A DNA stretch of 64,000 bases from Dyadobacter sediminis (GTDB taxonomy: Bacteria > Bacteroidota > Bacteroidia > Cytophagales > Spirosomataceae): assembly GCF_005860765.1 (NCBI RefSeq), contig NZ_VCEI01000025.1, positions 248,001 to 312,000 on the forward strand, read 5' to 3'. This document shows positions 1-9,363 of this stretch, one piece after another. Positions within the stretch are counted from its first letter, which is position 1; each line of letters begins with the position of its first letter. Position numbers and translations under genes: made by a program. Below the pieces are notes generated by a model. It saw nothing but the letters and a program-made list of their open reading frames with translations, was not told the origin of the DNA and did not search any database.

Positions 1-332
1 CTTATTTTATTCTGATCCTGTCCGTTCTGGGTCTTGTGGGATTGTTTACTGCATTCGGGATCATGGGGGCTGTTTCGGGAATGGGCAGTGTTTCAACGGC
101 ATTCGGAATCAGTTTTTATCTCAATATCGCACTCGGGGTTTTTGTGCTGATTATGTACCTCATGGCGTTTTCACCATTGAGAGCACGTAAACGGTCGGGC
201 TGGAACCTGCTTTATTATGCACTGCTCATCGGATTGATCAGTAACATGGTGCAGCTCAATATTCTGGTAGCCATTGTAAGCGGTGTGCTTGGATTCTGGA
301 TCCTGTTTCAGATACGCGAAAAGTACATCTGA
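1..332 (+). CDS. Small multi-pass membrane protein, 5' end outside window
   Basis: The reading frame is open from base 3 to the stop at 330-332, so the start lies to the left of the window; the GTG at 36 is probably internal. The visible 109 residues contain about four hydrophobic segments separated by one basic loop (RARKRSGW near the middle), and end in FQIREKYI. I do not recognise a named family. The layout resembles small unnamed four-helix membrane proteins common in Bacteroidota. A strong hairpin follows 24 bases after the stop, so this is the end of a transcription unit. Function unknown. Confidence 0.7.
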   Translation, partial: YFILILSVLGLVGLFTAFGIMGAVSGMGSVSTAFGISFYLNIALGVFVLIMYLMAFSPLRARKRSGWNLLYYALLIGLISNMVQLNILVAIVSGVLGFWILFQIREKYI

Positions 333-356
333 CAAATATTCCTAAATTTGGAACTG

Positions 357-396
357 AATAAAATAGCGAACGGGCATCCGTCCGCTATTTTATTTT
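357..396 (+). terminator. Hairpin terminator after the first gene
   Basis: AATAAAATAGCG (357-368) pairs perfectly with CGCTATTTTATT (383-394). Between them ACGG (370-373) pairs with CCGT (378-381) around a GCAT loop, with one A/C mismatch. The right arm runs into a T-rich stretch. It sits between the stop at 332 and the ABC transporter start at 540. Confidence 0.75.
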
Positions 397-539
397 ACCA
401 TTAATCCGGCATTTAATGCTTTGATACTTGTAACTTTAATCCGGCCTTCTGAAATTTTGCATCTTTACCGCCGCAACCAAGCAGAACGTCCGCTTTTACA
501 AACAGCGGCACAGAACGAATCACAGACCCTTTCACAAGT

Positions 540-1454
540 ATGAACATTATAGAAGTCCGGAATGTAACGAAGGAATATGCAAACCATGTAGCGCTGGACG
601 ATGTAAGCCTTTCCATTCCAAAAGGATGTATCTTCGGATTGCTCGGGCCGAACGGGGCCGGAAAAACTTCACTGATCAGAATCATCAATCAGATTACCGG
701 GCCGGACAAAGGCGAAATCCTGTTTGACGGACAGCATCTTGACCAGAGCCATATTTCCAGAATTGGTTATTTGCCTGAAGAAAGAGGACTTTATAAAAAG
801 ATGAAGGTCGGCGAGCAGCTGCTTTATCTGGCGCAGCTGAAAGGATTGTCGCAGAAACAGGCGATGGAAAAGCTGAAAAGCTGGTTTATTAAATTTGATA
901 TCAAAACCTGGTGGGACAAAAGCGTTTCGGATCTTTCCAAAGGCATGCAGCAGAAAGTGCAGTTTGTGTCCACCGTTTTGCATGAGCCCGACCTGATCAT
1001 TCTGGATGAACCTTTCTCGGGATTTGACCCGATCAATGCCAATCTGATCCGTGACGAAATCCTTGAACTTAAAAAAAAGGGAAGTACGATCATTTTCTCC
1101 ACGCACCGGATGGAAACCGTGGAAGAACTTTGTGACAATATCGCACTGATCCACAAGGCAAAAAAGGTCCTGGACGGCCCCAAGCTGCTGATCAAGGAAC
1201 AATTCAAAACGCATACCTACTTTGTCGAATACAGAGGAAACCTGGCCGATCTGGGCGAATTGTATGAACTTGGGCAGGAGAAAAACCTTGAAAATGATTA
1301 CAAGCGCATCCATATTCATCTGGCAAACCATGTAAGTCCGAATGAATTATTATCCGGTTTACTGCAAAGGGTTGAAATCCGTTCTTTCGGCGAAAACATT
1401 CCGAGTATGAGCGACATTTTCATGCGTTCAGTTAATGAAGTGCCGGAATCATAA
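540..1454 (+). CDS. ABC transporter ATP-binding protein (NatA-like)
   Basis: This is the nucleotide-binding subunit of an ABC-2 type exporter, acting at the cytoplasmic face of the inner membrane. The Walker A motif GPNGAGKT is at residues 36-43, the signature is LSKGMQQKV, Walker B is LIILDEP followed by FSGFDP, and the switch His lies in STHRM. The C-terminal 80 residues form the extension usual in the NatA/CcmA-like group, where a DUF4162-type domain is common. The permease starts 35 bases downstream on the same strand, so the two form an operon. Substrate is not deducible; sodium or drug/peptide export is typical for relatives. Confidence 0.93.
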   Translation: MNIIEVRNVTKEYANHVALDDVSLSIPKGCIFGLLGPNGAGKTSLIRIINQITGPDKGEILFDGQHLDQSHISRIGYLPEERGLYKKMKVGEQLLYLAQLKGLSQKQAMEKLKSWFIKFDIKTWWDKSVSDLSKGMQQKVQFVSTVLHEPDLIILDEPFSGFDPINANLIRDEILELKKKGSTIIFSTHRMETVEELCDNIALIHKAKKVLDGPKLLIKEQFKTHTYFVEYRGNLADLGELYELGQEKNLENDYKRIHIHLANHVSPNELLSGLLQRVEIRSFGENIPSMSDIFMRSVNEVPES

Positions 1455-1489
1455 CTACTCAGCCGTTTCAACCTTAAAATCATTATTCA

Positions 1490-2815
1490 ATGCGTAATAT
1501 ATTACTAGTTATCAGAAGGGAATATCTGGTGAGGGTAAAGAAGAAATCCTTTCTCATCATGACCTTGCTTGCGCCGGTGCTTTTTGTAGCCTTTTATGCA
1601 ACCGTCATCTGGGTGGCAATCGAATCGGTTGATACCAAAACAGTTCAGGTTCTGGACGAAAGCGGATTGTTCAGCAAGGAATTCAAGGATACGGAAGCGC
1701 TGAAATTCATGTATATCGCTTCTTCCATTGATTCGGCCAAAACGGGATTCAAAAAAAGCGATGCGAATGCGCTGGTCTACATTCCTGCCGACATCATACG
1801 CGATCCGAAAGGCGTCCGGATTTATGCAGAAAAGAACGTGAGTATGGACCTGAAATCGCAAATTGAAAAAGTCATTGAAAAACAGATTGAAGACATAAAA
1901 CTTTCGGAAGCAGGCATCACGCACAAAATTCTCGAAGATTCAAGGGTGAATGTAAGTTCGGAAACGATCAGCCTCAGCGAAGAAGGTGAAAAAACAAGCA
2001 GTTCCGGTGCTGCAACGGTCATCGGCGGAATTTGTGCATTTCTGATTTACATGTCGGTTTTCATTTACGGAACGCAGGTGATGCGCGGCATTACGGAAGA
2101 AAAAACCAGCCGGATCGTGGAAGTGATTATTTCTTCGGTCAAACCGTTTCAGCTGATGCTTGGAAAAATCATCGGCGTGGCGCTGGTCGGATTAACGCAG
2201 TTTGTACTCTGGATTTTATTAAGTACCGCGCTTACAAGTGCAGCTTCTGCGGTTCTGAGCAGCAAGATGCCTGATAATCCGGCACAGATGGCACAGGAAA
2301 TGCAATCCATCCAGAAAGGAATGCCTGCGCAGGGAATGCCGGGAGGGAACGTGGAAAATCCGGTGGCTGAAGTGCTTGGCGCTGTCAACAGTTTGAATAT
2401 TCCGCTGATCGTGGGCTGCTTTCTGTTTTATTATCTCGGCGGGTACTTGCTTTACAGCGCACTTTTCGGGGCGATCGGTGCTGCTGTGGACAACGATGCC
2501 GATACACAGCAGTTCATGCTTCCCATTACTTTGCCTATTATTTTTTCCTTTGTATTTGCCCAGCTTGTCCTGCGCGATCCCGACGGAACGCTGGCGTTCT
2601 GGACATCCATCATTCCGTTTACTTCGCCGATTATCATGATGGTCCGGATTCCTTTCGGCGTTCCGGCATGGGAAATTGCGCTTTCGATGGCGTTGCTTGT
2701 GCTTGGATTCATGGGTACGACCTGGCTTGCGGCCCGGATTTACAGAGTCGGGATTCTGATGTACGGAAAGAAAGTCACGTACAAGGAACTGGCAAAATGG
2801 ATATTTTACAAATGA
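1490..2815 (+). CDS. ABC-2 type permease (NatB-like)
   Basis: This is the membrane subunit paired with the preceding ATPase. One transmembrane helix lies at about residues 21-45, followed by a roughly 125-residue extracytoplasmic domain and then about five helices from residue 172 onward. This is the ABC-2 type 3/NatB topology. EEKTSRIVEVIISS, just after the second helix, is the conserved coupling region of the family. A Met/Gln/Pro-rich loop at about residues 258-290 looks like a local insertion. No clear terminator follows; the next gene has its own promoter-like boxes. Confidence 0.9.
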   Translation: MRNILLVIRREYLVRVKKKSFLIMTLLAPVLFVAFYATVIWVAIESVDTKTVQVLDESGLFSKEFKDTEALKFMYIASSIDSAKTGFKKSDANALVYIPADIIRDPKGVRIYAEKNVSMDLKSQIEKVIEKQIEDIKLSEAGITHKILEDSRVNVSSETISLSEEGEKTSSSGAATVIGGICAFLIYMSVFIYGTQVMRGITEEKTSRIVEVIISSVKPFQLMLGKIIGVALVGLTQFVLWILLSTALTSAASAVLSSKMPDNPAQMAQEMQSIQKGMPAQGMPGGNVENPVAEVLGAVNSLNIPLIVGCFLFYYLGGYLLYSALFGAIGAAVDNDADTQQFMLPITLPIIFSFVFAQLVLRDPDGTLAFWTSIIPFTSPIIMMVRIPFGVPAWEIALSMALLVLGFMGTTWLAARIYRVGILMYGKKVTYKELAKWIFYK

Positions 2816-2910
2816 GTTTTGCGGGCAAATTGGTTGCTTTTAGCTGAATATTCCTGATTTTGTGCCGTCAATACTTCTTCCTGTTAACACTTTTTAAGAC
2901 TGTTTGAACC

Positions 2911-2939
2911 TTGCCGTTGAGGTAATTTTGCTAATTTTG
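2911..2939 (+). promoter_or_regulatory. Candidate Bacteroidota promoter of the DUF2723 gene
   Basis: Two overlapping-register TAATTTTG boxes at 2923-2930 and 2932-2939 match the TAnnTTTG -7 consensus exactly. A TTG at 2911-2913 lies 18 bases before the second box, the expected place for a -33 element. This predicts a leader of roughly 80 bases before the ATG at 3025. Confidence 0.5.
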
Positions 2940-3024
2940 ACTGACTATTGACAAAACTGTACGATAGGCGTCATCATCTTACTCCAATGTTTGCATTTAA
3001 CTTTTTAATCTTATCTTCTTTCAA

Positions 3025-6000
3025 ATGACCCGTTTCAACCGTTCCAACAACCTTACGGGTTGGATTGTTTTCGCAATTGCATTAATTACATACACGCTCA
3101 CTGTGGAGCGTACTGCAAGTTTCTGGGATTGCGGGGAATTTATAGCTTGTGCATTCAAACTGCAGGTGCCGCACCCGCCGGGAGCACCATTCTTTCTTCT
3201 GATCGGCCGTATTTTTTCTCTTTTCGCATTCGGTGATTTAACCAATGTTGCTTACTGGGTAAACATGGTTTCGGTTGTGAGCAGCGCATTCACGATCCTG
3301 TTTCTTTTCTGGACCATTACGCTGCTTGCCCGCAAACTGATTAACAAAACGGACGAAGAGCTGGATTCCAGCGACATCATATTGCTGATGGGTTCCGGGA
3401 TCGTCGGAGCGCTGGCTTATACATGGTCCGATTCCTTCTGGTTTTCTGCAGTGGAAGCGGAGGTTTACGGAATGTCTTCTTTCTTTACGGCCATTGTGAT
3501 CTGGGCTGTGTTCAAATGGGAAAGAATTGAAGATCCGGCTGCCGAAAACCGCTGGCTGATTCTGATTGCTTATCTGGTTGGCCTTTCCATTGGCGTCCAC
3601 TTGCTGAACCTTGTAACGATTCCTGCACTTGCACTGGTTTATTATTTCAAGAAATATCCTAAAACAAGTGTTTTTGGCGGAATCATGGCCTTTGCGGGCG
3701 GTCTTGTCATTCTGGCCATTATCAACTCCGGCATCATTCCCGGACTGCCGAGTATTGCCGGAAAGTTCGAGATCTTCTTTGTGAACTCGCTGGGGCTTCC
3801 TTACAAGTCGGGCGTTATATTCTTTATCATTATTTTTCTGGGCGCACTTATCTGGGGGATTCGCTTTTCACAGAAAAAAGAAAATGTGTTGCTGAATACA
3901 AGTTTGCTTTCACTTGCCTTTGTTTTGATCGGTTATGCCAGTTATCTGATGGTTCTGGTACGTGCAGAATACAATCCGCCGATCAATGAAAACAACCCGA
4001 ATGACGTTCTGAGCTTTGTTTCTTATCTTAAAAGAGAACAATACGGCAGCCGTCCGTTGCTGTATGGCCCGTCTTTTGTTTCTTCTCCTGTGAGCCAGAA
4101 GCGCGGTGCGCCGATGTACCGCAAGCAGGATGGAAAATACGCCATTTACGATTACCGCCCTGAATATGAGTACGAACCGGGAAGCAACATGCTTCTGCCG
4201 CGGATGTACAGCACGCAGCCCGGACACCCGCAGCTTTATCAGCAAATGACCGGACTGGCCGAAGGACAAAAGCCGACTATGGGCAATAACTTGTCATTTA
4301 TGTTTTCTTACCAGATCGGGCATATGTACTGGCGGTATTTCCTGTGGAATTTCGTAGGCCGTGAAAGTGACGAAGAGGGAGCCGGAAACATGCTTCCATG
4401 GGATACCGCAAAACAGTATCCTGCGCCGATTGCCAACAACAAGGCACATGACAATTACTTCATGCTTCCTTTCATACTGGGCTTGTTGGGCATTGTAATC
4501 GTTTATTACCGCAGCAAACGGGATCTTCTGGTTCTCGGATTATTATTTATTCTTACCGGCGTTGCGCTTGTCGTTTACCTCAACTCTCCGCCGACCGAGC
4601 CGCGTGAACGGGATTATATCTATGTCGGATCATTTTATATTTTCTGTATCTGGATTGGTTTTGGTGTGATTTCCGTTGCAGATGCATTAAGCCGTTTTGT
4701 TAAAAGTTCGACAACACGTGCCGGTGCTGCCACTGCATTAAGCCTTGTAGTTCCGATTATCATGGGTGCAAAAGGCTGGGATAATCACAACCGCGCTCAC
4801 AGATACCATTCTGTTGACTTTGCCAAAAACCTGCTTAATTCCTGTGCACCGAATGCAATTCTGTTTACAGGCGGCGATAACGATACATTTCCGTTGTGGT
4901 ATGTGCAGGAAGTGGAAGGTTTCCGCACGGATGTGCGCGTATGTAACCTGAGCTTGCTGGGAACCGACTGGTATATCGATCAGATGAAGCGCAAAACGTA
5001 CAAATCCGAAGCGCTGCCGATTTCGCTGGATAAAAACAATTATGCATTCGGGAAAAACGATATCGTACCGTTTTATGAAATCCCCAGTGTAAAAGGCGGA
5101 ATCAATCTGAAAGAATACATGGGATTGGTGAAGCAAGAAAATAAAGCCATTCAGGTTCCTTTGACAAGCGGCGACATGACTTCCATTCTGCCGTCGTCCG
5201 TTTTGTTTCTGCCGGTCAATGCAGAAGCGGTCAAGAAAATGAATATCATCAAAAGTGATTTGCTTCCATTCGTAAGCGACTCCATCAGCTGGACAATCGG
5301 AAAAGGAAACTTGTACAAATCCGATCTGATCATGCTGGATATCATTTCCACCAATGACTGGAAACGTCCGATTTACTTTTCTTCCACACTGGGCGGATCA
5401 AGTTATCTGAACCTGAAAGAATATATGCAGCTGGAAGGTTATGCATTTCGTTTGCTGCCGGTAAAAGTGCCGGGCGCAACAGACGGTTATGTAAACACCG
5501 ATGTGATGTATAACAATCTGATGAACAAAATGTTCTGGAGAGAACTGGATAACCCGAACACGTATTACGACAATACGTATCTCGGATCGCCGGTTGCTAC
5601 GGCCCGGATCGCGTTTCTGCGCCTGACCGGCCAGCTGATTGCCGACGGGCGCAAGGAAGAGGCCAAGAAGGCCATTGACAAGTCGCTTGCAACCATGCCC
5701 GACAAGAGCATTCCTTACGATCAGTTTTCAGCCAATTTCATCGGTCCTCTTTTTGATCTTGGAGAAACCAAAAAAGCGCTGGATATCGCTGAGACCATGG
5801 CTACCCGTGCGGATGAAGTGCTCACCTGGGCAAAAGATAACGGCACTACAAAACGCCGCGACAGCAGTGTTTACCTGTACATTATGCAGATAATCGTTCA
5901 GGAATGCCGCGAGGCTAAGCAGGAAGCAGCTGCAAAGAAATACGAAGCTATTTTCCAGAAGCATATGGCCGGGTATAACATGTACGGCGGCCAGCAATAA
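3025..6000 (+). CDS. DUF2723 membrane protein, putative O-mannosyltransferase-like (GT-C) enzyme
   Basis: The protein has 991 residues with about 12 hydrophobic helices in the first 560, followed by a large soluble, probably periplasmic, C-terminal domain of about 400 residues. The first long loop carries SFWDCGEFIA followed by PHPPGAP, the hallmark of DUF2723/TMEM260 proteins. The acidic D-x-G-E loop 1 resembles the catalytic loop of GT-C glycosyltransferases. The eukaryotic relative TMEM260 is a protein O-mannosyltransferase. A transferase using a lipid-linked sugar for exported proteins is therefore plausible here but not shown. It is monocistronic, with a promoter upstream and a strong bidirectional hairpin downstream. 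Confidence 0.85.
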   Translation: MTRFNRSNNLTGWIVFAIALITYTLTVERTASFWDCGEFIACAFKLQVPHPPGAPFFLLIGRIFSLFAFGDLTNVAYWVNMVSVVSSAFTILFLFWTITLLARKLINKTDEELDSSDIILLMGSGIVGALAYTWSDSFWFSAVEAEVYGMSSFFTAIVIWAVFKWERIEDPAAENRWLILIAYLVGLSIGVHLLNLVTIPALALVYYFKKYPKTSVFGGIMAFAGGLVILAIINSGIIPGLPSIAGKFEIFFVNSLGLPYKSGVIFFIIIFLGALIWGIRFSQKKENVLLNTSLLSLAFVLIGYASYLMVLVRAEYNPPINENNPNDVLSFVSYLKREQYGSRPLLYGPSFVSSPVSQKRGAPMYRKQDGKYAIYDYRPEYEYEPGSNMLLPRMYSTQPGHPQLYQQMTGLAEGQKPTMGNNLSFMFSYQIGHMYWRYFLWNFVGRESDEEGAGNMLPWDTAKQYPAPIANNKAHDNYFMLPFILGLLGIVIVYYRSKRDLLVLGLLFILTGVALVVYLNSPPTEPRERDYIYVGSFYIFCIWIGFGVISVADALSRFVKSSTTRAGAATALSLVVPIIMGAKGWDNHNRAHRYHSVDFAKNLLNSCAPNAILFTGGDNDTFPLWYVQEVEGFRTDVRVCNLSLLGTDWYIDQMKRKTYKSEALPISLDKNNYAFGKNDIVPFYEIPSVKGGINLKEYMGLVKQENKAIQVPLTSGDMTSILPSSVLFLPVNAEAVKKMNIIKSDLLPFVSDSISWTIGKGNLYKSDLIMLDIISTNDWKRPIYFSSTLGGSSYLNLKEYMQLEGYAFRLLPVKVPGATDGYVNTDVMYNNLMNKMFWRELDNPNTYYDNTYLGSPVATARIAFLRLTGQLIADGRKEEAKKAIDKSLATMPDKSIPYDQFSANFIGPLFDLGETKKALDIAETMATRADEVLTWAKDNGTTKRRDSSVYLYIMQIIVQECREAKQEAAAKKYEAIFQKHMAGYNMYGGQQ

Positions 6001-6011
6001 AATAAAGAAGG

Positions 6012-6064
6012 ATCCAAAGCAAAAGCGGGTAGTGTATTTTACACCTCCCGCTTTTGCTTTGGAT
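6012..6064. terminator. Bidirectional hairpin between convergent genes
   Basis: A perfect 18-bp inverted repeat (6012-6029 with 6047-6064) contains a nested 5-bp stem GTGTA/TACAC (6032-6036 and 6040-6044). It lies between the stop of the DUF2723 gene (6000) and the stop of the convergent exonuclease-fold gene (6073), so it probably ends both transcripts. Confidence 0.8.
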
Positions 6065-6072
6065 ATCAATGA

Positions 6073-7251
6073 TCAATCCAGTTTTACTTTCACCCAAACG
6101 AGCCGGTGATCGGAGCTGGATTCTCTTTTTTCGACCAGATCCGCCATGGGTTCGCCCTTTGCCGGCCAGAATACGCCGCTGTCCAGCACTTTAAAGCCTG
6201 TTTTTGAAGGGATTACATAATCCGCACGCATTCTCCAGACAGCCGTATGGTTTTTGGCAAATGCATTCGTATTGCTGTGCTCGGGACCGCCTTTGCTGGC
6301 AGGAGCAAGTTCACTGTTCACTTTAGGGTGGCTGAGTAAAGATCTGATGCCTGCTGAAATGGCATTGCCTTCATCCGGCGACGCATTCTGGTCACCTAAA
6401 ATGACAAAGGAGGAATTTGGCCTAAGCCCGCCTTTTACGCCTTTGTCGTCATAAATATAGGAGCTAAGATGATCGCTGATGTAATCCCGCCAGAAGCGGA
6501 TTTCGTCATGGTTGCGTTTTCCGTTCCGGTCTTCATCGCCATCAAAAGACGGCGGAGTAGGATGGCTGGCAAGAATATGAATGACTTTGTTTCCGGCCAT
6601 CACCGGAATGTCCCAGTGTGATTTGGAAGAAAGCGGAAATTGGGCCCAGGCTTCGGGTGCATACCAGTCGCTTCCGTCCGCTTTTGTGACCTTCAACGCG
6701 CCGGGCATGTCTTTCCATTTAAAGTTCTGGAAAGTACGGACATTGTTGATGTCAATCGGGAACCTGGATAAAAGCACCATTCCGTATTGTCCGGGATAAA
6801 GGCCATAACCCCATGCATCAGCTCCGAACTGTTCTGCTTTTCCGTTATTGTCCAGATCGTAGGGCGATGGCTGGCCGGTGTTTACCGTTGAGTAATAATA
6901 ATAAGGATAATCAATTCCTCTTCTTCCATCCGAGCTGTCCTGCAGATAAGCTTTTACAAACTGCAGAACGCCGGCCTGCGGATCTTTGACGTAATCGAAT
7001 TCATTCAGCAATATAACATCCGGCCTTACGGATTTGATAATGCTGGCAATGTTCCGGATCTGTACATTGTTTCCGGAAGCCAGTTCTTTAACCAGAATCT
7101 GTTCGGAAATTCCGGGTGTTCCTTTCGGGACGTAGTTTTCCGCTTCCATACTCACGTTGTAAGTAGCGAATGTCAGTTCATTGGTGGCAACGGGTTGAGC
7201 AAAGAGCATTCTTGAGTAAAAAAGGGCTGTGAACAGCAACATTGTTTTCAT
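6073..7251 (-). CDS. Exported endonuclease/exonuclease/phosphatase-fold protein
   Basis: The protein has 392 residues. I prefer the ATG at 7251 over the one at 7263 because it directly begins a signal peptide (MKTMLLFTALFY...FAQ). The EEP fold motifs are visible: TFATYNVSMEAEN (metal-site Asn), LLNEFDYV (catalytic Glu), ILASHPTPP, VILGDQNASP (Asp/Asn pair) and a terminal SSDHRLVWV (catalytic His in SDH). Relatives in Bacteroidota are secreted phosphodiesterases or nucleases of uncertain substrate. It is the last gene before the 6012 hairpin and is separated from dnaJ upstream by another terminator, so it is transcribed alone. Confidence 0.9.
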   Translation of the reverse strand: MKTMLLFTALFYSRMLFAQPVATNELTFATYNVSMEAENYVPKGTPGISEQILVKELASGNNVQIRNIASIIKSVRPDVILLNEFDYVKDPQAGVLQFVKAYLQDSSDGRRGIDYPYYYYSTVNTGQPSPYDLDNNGKAEQFGADAWGYGLYPGQYGMVLLSRFPIDINNVRTFQNFKWKDMPGALKVTKADGSDWYAPEAWAQFPLSSKSHWDIPVMAGNKVIHILASHPTPPSFDGDEDRNGKRNHDEIRFWRDYISDHLSSYIYDDKGVKGGLRPNSSFVILGDQNASPDEGNAISAGIRSLLSHPKVNSELAPASKGGPEHSNTNAFAKNHTAVWRMRADYVIPSKTGFKVLDSGVFWPAKGEPMADLVEKRESSSDHRLVWVKVKLD

Positions 7252-7298
7252 TGGACTGGGCATTTACAAAAAATAAAAAAGTAACTCGGCTTGAAACG

Positions 7299-7330
7299 AA
7301 AAAGCCGCTTCTGTGATGAAACGGCTTTTT
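7299..7330 (-). terminator. Hairpin terminator after dnaJ
   Basis: AAAAAGCCG (7299-7307) and CGGCTTTTT (7322-7330) form a perfect 9-bp stem around a 14-base loop. On the minus strand it lies 26 bases beyond the dnaJ stop and ends in a run of T, a standard intrinsic terminator. Confidence 0.75.
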
Positions 7331-7355
7331 GGAAAATATAGTTTTGACTTCAATA

Positions 7356-8522
7356 TCAATGAAAGAAATCCTTCATTTTGTCAAAAAAACCTTTTTCATT
7401 CTTTCCGGGCTTCGGCTGGAAGTTTGGTGAATGACGCAACGATTCAAGTGTTTCTTTTTCGTCAGAAGTCAGCTGCTGTGGCGTCCATACATTGATATGT
7501 ACCAATTGGTCGCCCTTTCCGTAGCCGTTCAGATCTTTAATGCCTTTTCCTTTCAGACGAAGGATTTTTCCGGCCTGCGTTCCGGATTCGATGCTGATTC
7601 TTGCTTTGCCGTCCAGCGTTGGAATTTCAACGGATGTTCCGAGTGCAGCGTCAATGAAGCTGATATGCATGTCAAAAACAACGTTATTGCCATCTCTTTT
7701 CAAAGCTGCATCTTCTTCCTCTTCAATCACGATCAGCAAATCGCCTGCTACGCCGCCGCGTGCCGGCACGTTTCCTTTTCCGGACATGGAAAGCTGCATG
7801 CCTTCCGCAACGCCGCCGGGTATATTCAGTGTGATCAGATCATCCTGTAACAATCTTCCTTCTCCCGCACAGGCTTCGCAACGTTCGCTGATGATTTTTC
7901 CGTCACCGTTACAAGTCGGGCACGTGCTTGTGGAAACCATTTGTCCAAGCATGGTGCTCACAACCTTACGGACCTGGCCCGTTCCGTTACAGCCATTGCA
8001 GTTGCTGAGCGACGTGCCGTTTTTAGCGCCGTTTCCGCCGCAGGTATCGCAGGTTACATGCCTTTTTACCTTGATTTTCTTTTCAACGCCGTTGGCAATT
8101 TCTTCCAGGTTCAGTTTCAGTTTGATCCTCAGATCTGATCCCCGGCGTACTCTGCGGCCCGTTCCGCCGCCTCCGGCCCGGCCGAATATATCGCCAAACG
8201 GACTGCTGTCGCCAAAAATATCGCCAAACTGGGAGAAAATATCGTCCATCGAAAAACCGCCGCCGGCACCGTATCCCGCTCCGCCGCCTGCACCGCCAAC
8301 GCCTGCATGGCCATACTGATCGTAACGCTGACGTTTGTTGTCGTCGCTCAGAACACTGTATGCCTCTGCGGCTTCCTTGAATTTATCCTCGGCAGTAGGA
8401 TCATCCGGATTTTTGTCAGGGTGAAACTTGATTGCCAGCTTGCGATAAGCTTTTTTGATGTCATCGGCACTGGCGCCGCGATCCACTCCAAGGATTTCGT
8501 AGTAATCTCTTTTCTTTGCCAT
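7356..8522 (-). CDS. dnaJ: Chaperone protein DnaJ (type I Hsp40)
   Basis: This is the cytoplasmic co-chaperone that delivers unfolded proteins to DnaK and stimulates its ATPase. The J domain occupies residues 1-70 with the HPD motif in KFHPDKNP. A Gly-rich/GF linker follows (about 75-125), then four CxxCxGxG zinc repeats ([32 protein letters not shown]) and the C-terminal substrate-binding domains. Its 388 residues are normal for type I DnaJ. grpE lies 98 bases upstream on the same strand, the usual Bacteroidota grpE-dnaJ order. dnaK is not in this window. Confidence 0.98.
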   Translation of the reverse strand: MAKKRDYYEILGVDRGASADDIKKAYRKLAIKFHPDKNPDDPTAEDKFKEAAEAYSVLSDDNKRQRYDQYGHAGVGGAGGGAGYGAGGGFSMDDIFSQFGDIFGDSSPFGDIFGRAGGGGTGRRVRRGSDLRIKLKLNLEEIANGVEKKIKVKRHVTCDTCGGNGAKNGTSLSNCNGCNGTGQVRKVVSTMLGQMVSTSTCPTCNGDGKIISERCEACAGEGRLLQDDLITLNIPGGVAEGMQLSMSGKGNVPARGGVAGDLLIVIEEEEDAALKRDGNNVVFDMHISFIDAALGTSVEIPTLDGKARISIESGTQAGKILRLKGKGIKDLNGYGKGDQLVHINVWTPQQLTSDEKETLESLRHSPNFQPKPGKNEKGFFDKMKDFFH

Positions 8523-8620
8523 TTTTATATTGCTGAATGTATAATGTAAGCGGCTAGCGCCATATTAAAAATGATTATGGATGCCTTTGGTCATTATACA
8601 TCATAACATGATTGAGTAAC

Positions 8621-9250
8621 TTATGCACCTACGATCACTTTCGCGTAACGTATTACTTTGTCGTTCAGGTAATACCCTTTTTCGATTTCGTCAATGACCT
8701 TTCCTTTGAGGTCTTCCGTAGGCGCAGGAAACTGTGCGATGGACTCGTGTAGTTCCGCGTCAAACGTTTCCCCTTTCGACTGCATCGGTTTAAGCCCTTT
8801 GGATTCCAGCGTTTTAAGAAGCTTGGTATAAATCAGATCGACACCTTCTTTAAGCGCATCAATGTCCGTGGAAGAATCGAAGGAAACCTGTGCACGTTCA
8901 AAGTCGTCCACAATCGGCAGGATCATTCTGACCGTATCGGCGCTTGCACCGGAAATCATTTCCAGTTTTTCTTTTGCCGTACGTCTGCGAAAGTTTTCAA
9001 AATCAGCATAAAGACGTAAATACTTGTCTTTAAGTTCAGCAATTTCCGATTTTGCAGCTTCAAGCGGTTCGTTACTGGCAGCAGAAGGAGCTTCGCCTGT
9101 GATTTCCTGTCCGGCATTGTCCAACGGTACTGAATTGGATGTTTCGGTATTTTCTTCGTTTACCAGATTGTCAGTTTCCAATGGAGATTTTTCCTCGTTC
9201 ATATCGTAATTTTTGTCTTGATCTATGTTGAAGTCTGTATTTTCCGGCAT
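8621..9250 (-). CDS. grpE: Nucleotide exchange factor GrpE
   Basis: GrpE releases ADP from DnaK in the heat-shock chaperone cycle. Of its 209 residues, about the first 65 are acidic and low-complexity, as is common in this phylum. A long helix follows (KSEIAELKDKYLRLYADFENFRRRTAKE, about 68-95), and then the four-helix/beta-wing core ending in KGYYLNDKVIRYAKVIVGA. The DKYLRLYADFENFRRR segment is the family signature. dnaJ follows downstream, probably cotranscribed. The upstream region is shared with the divergent queG. Confidence 0.97.
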   Translation of the reverse strand: MPENTDFNIDQDKNYDMNEEKSPLETDNLVNEENTETSNSVPLDNAGQEITGEAPSAASNEPLEAAKSEIAELKDKYLRLYADFENFRRRTAKEKLEMISGASADTVRMILPIVDDFERAQVSFDSSTDIDALKEGVDLIYTKLLKTLESKGLKPMQSKGETFDAELHESIAQFPAPTEDLKGKVIDEIEKGYYLNDKVIRYAKVIVGA

Positions 9251-9351
9251 AGTTATTCAGCGTAAATGAATTGTAATCAACAACAATTTGCAGCCTAAAT
9301 TATTTTGCCACTGCTAAAATACTGACAAGATGGCATTTTACAATCAATTTG

Positions 9352-9359
9352 TAATTTTG
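9352..9359 (+). promoter_or_regulatory. TAnnTTTG box immediately before queG
   Basis: TAATTTTG matches the -7 consensus exactly but ends only four bases before the queG ATG at 9364. If it is used, transcription would begin at or within the first codons, giving a leaderless message or initiation at the GTG of codon 7 (9382). It may instead be a chance match in an AT-rich divergent spacer. Confidence 0.35.
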
Positions 9360-9363
9360 TAAA

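Noticed and set aside
7540..8319. 259-codon Pro/Ser-rich frame antisense to dnaJ
   Set aside because: Its composition mirrors the Gly-rich region and zinc repeats of DnaJ on the other strand.
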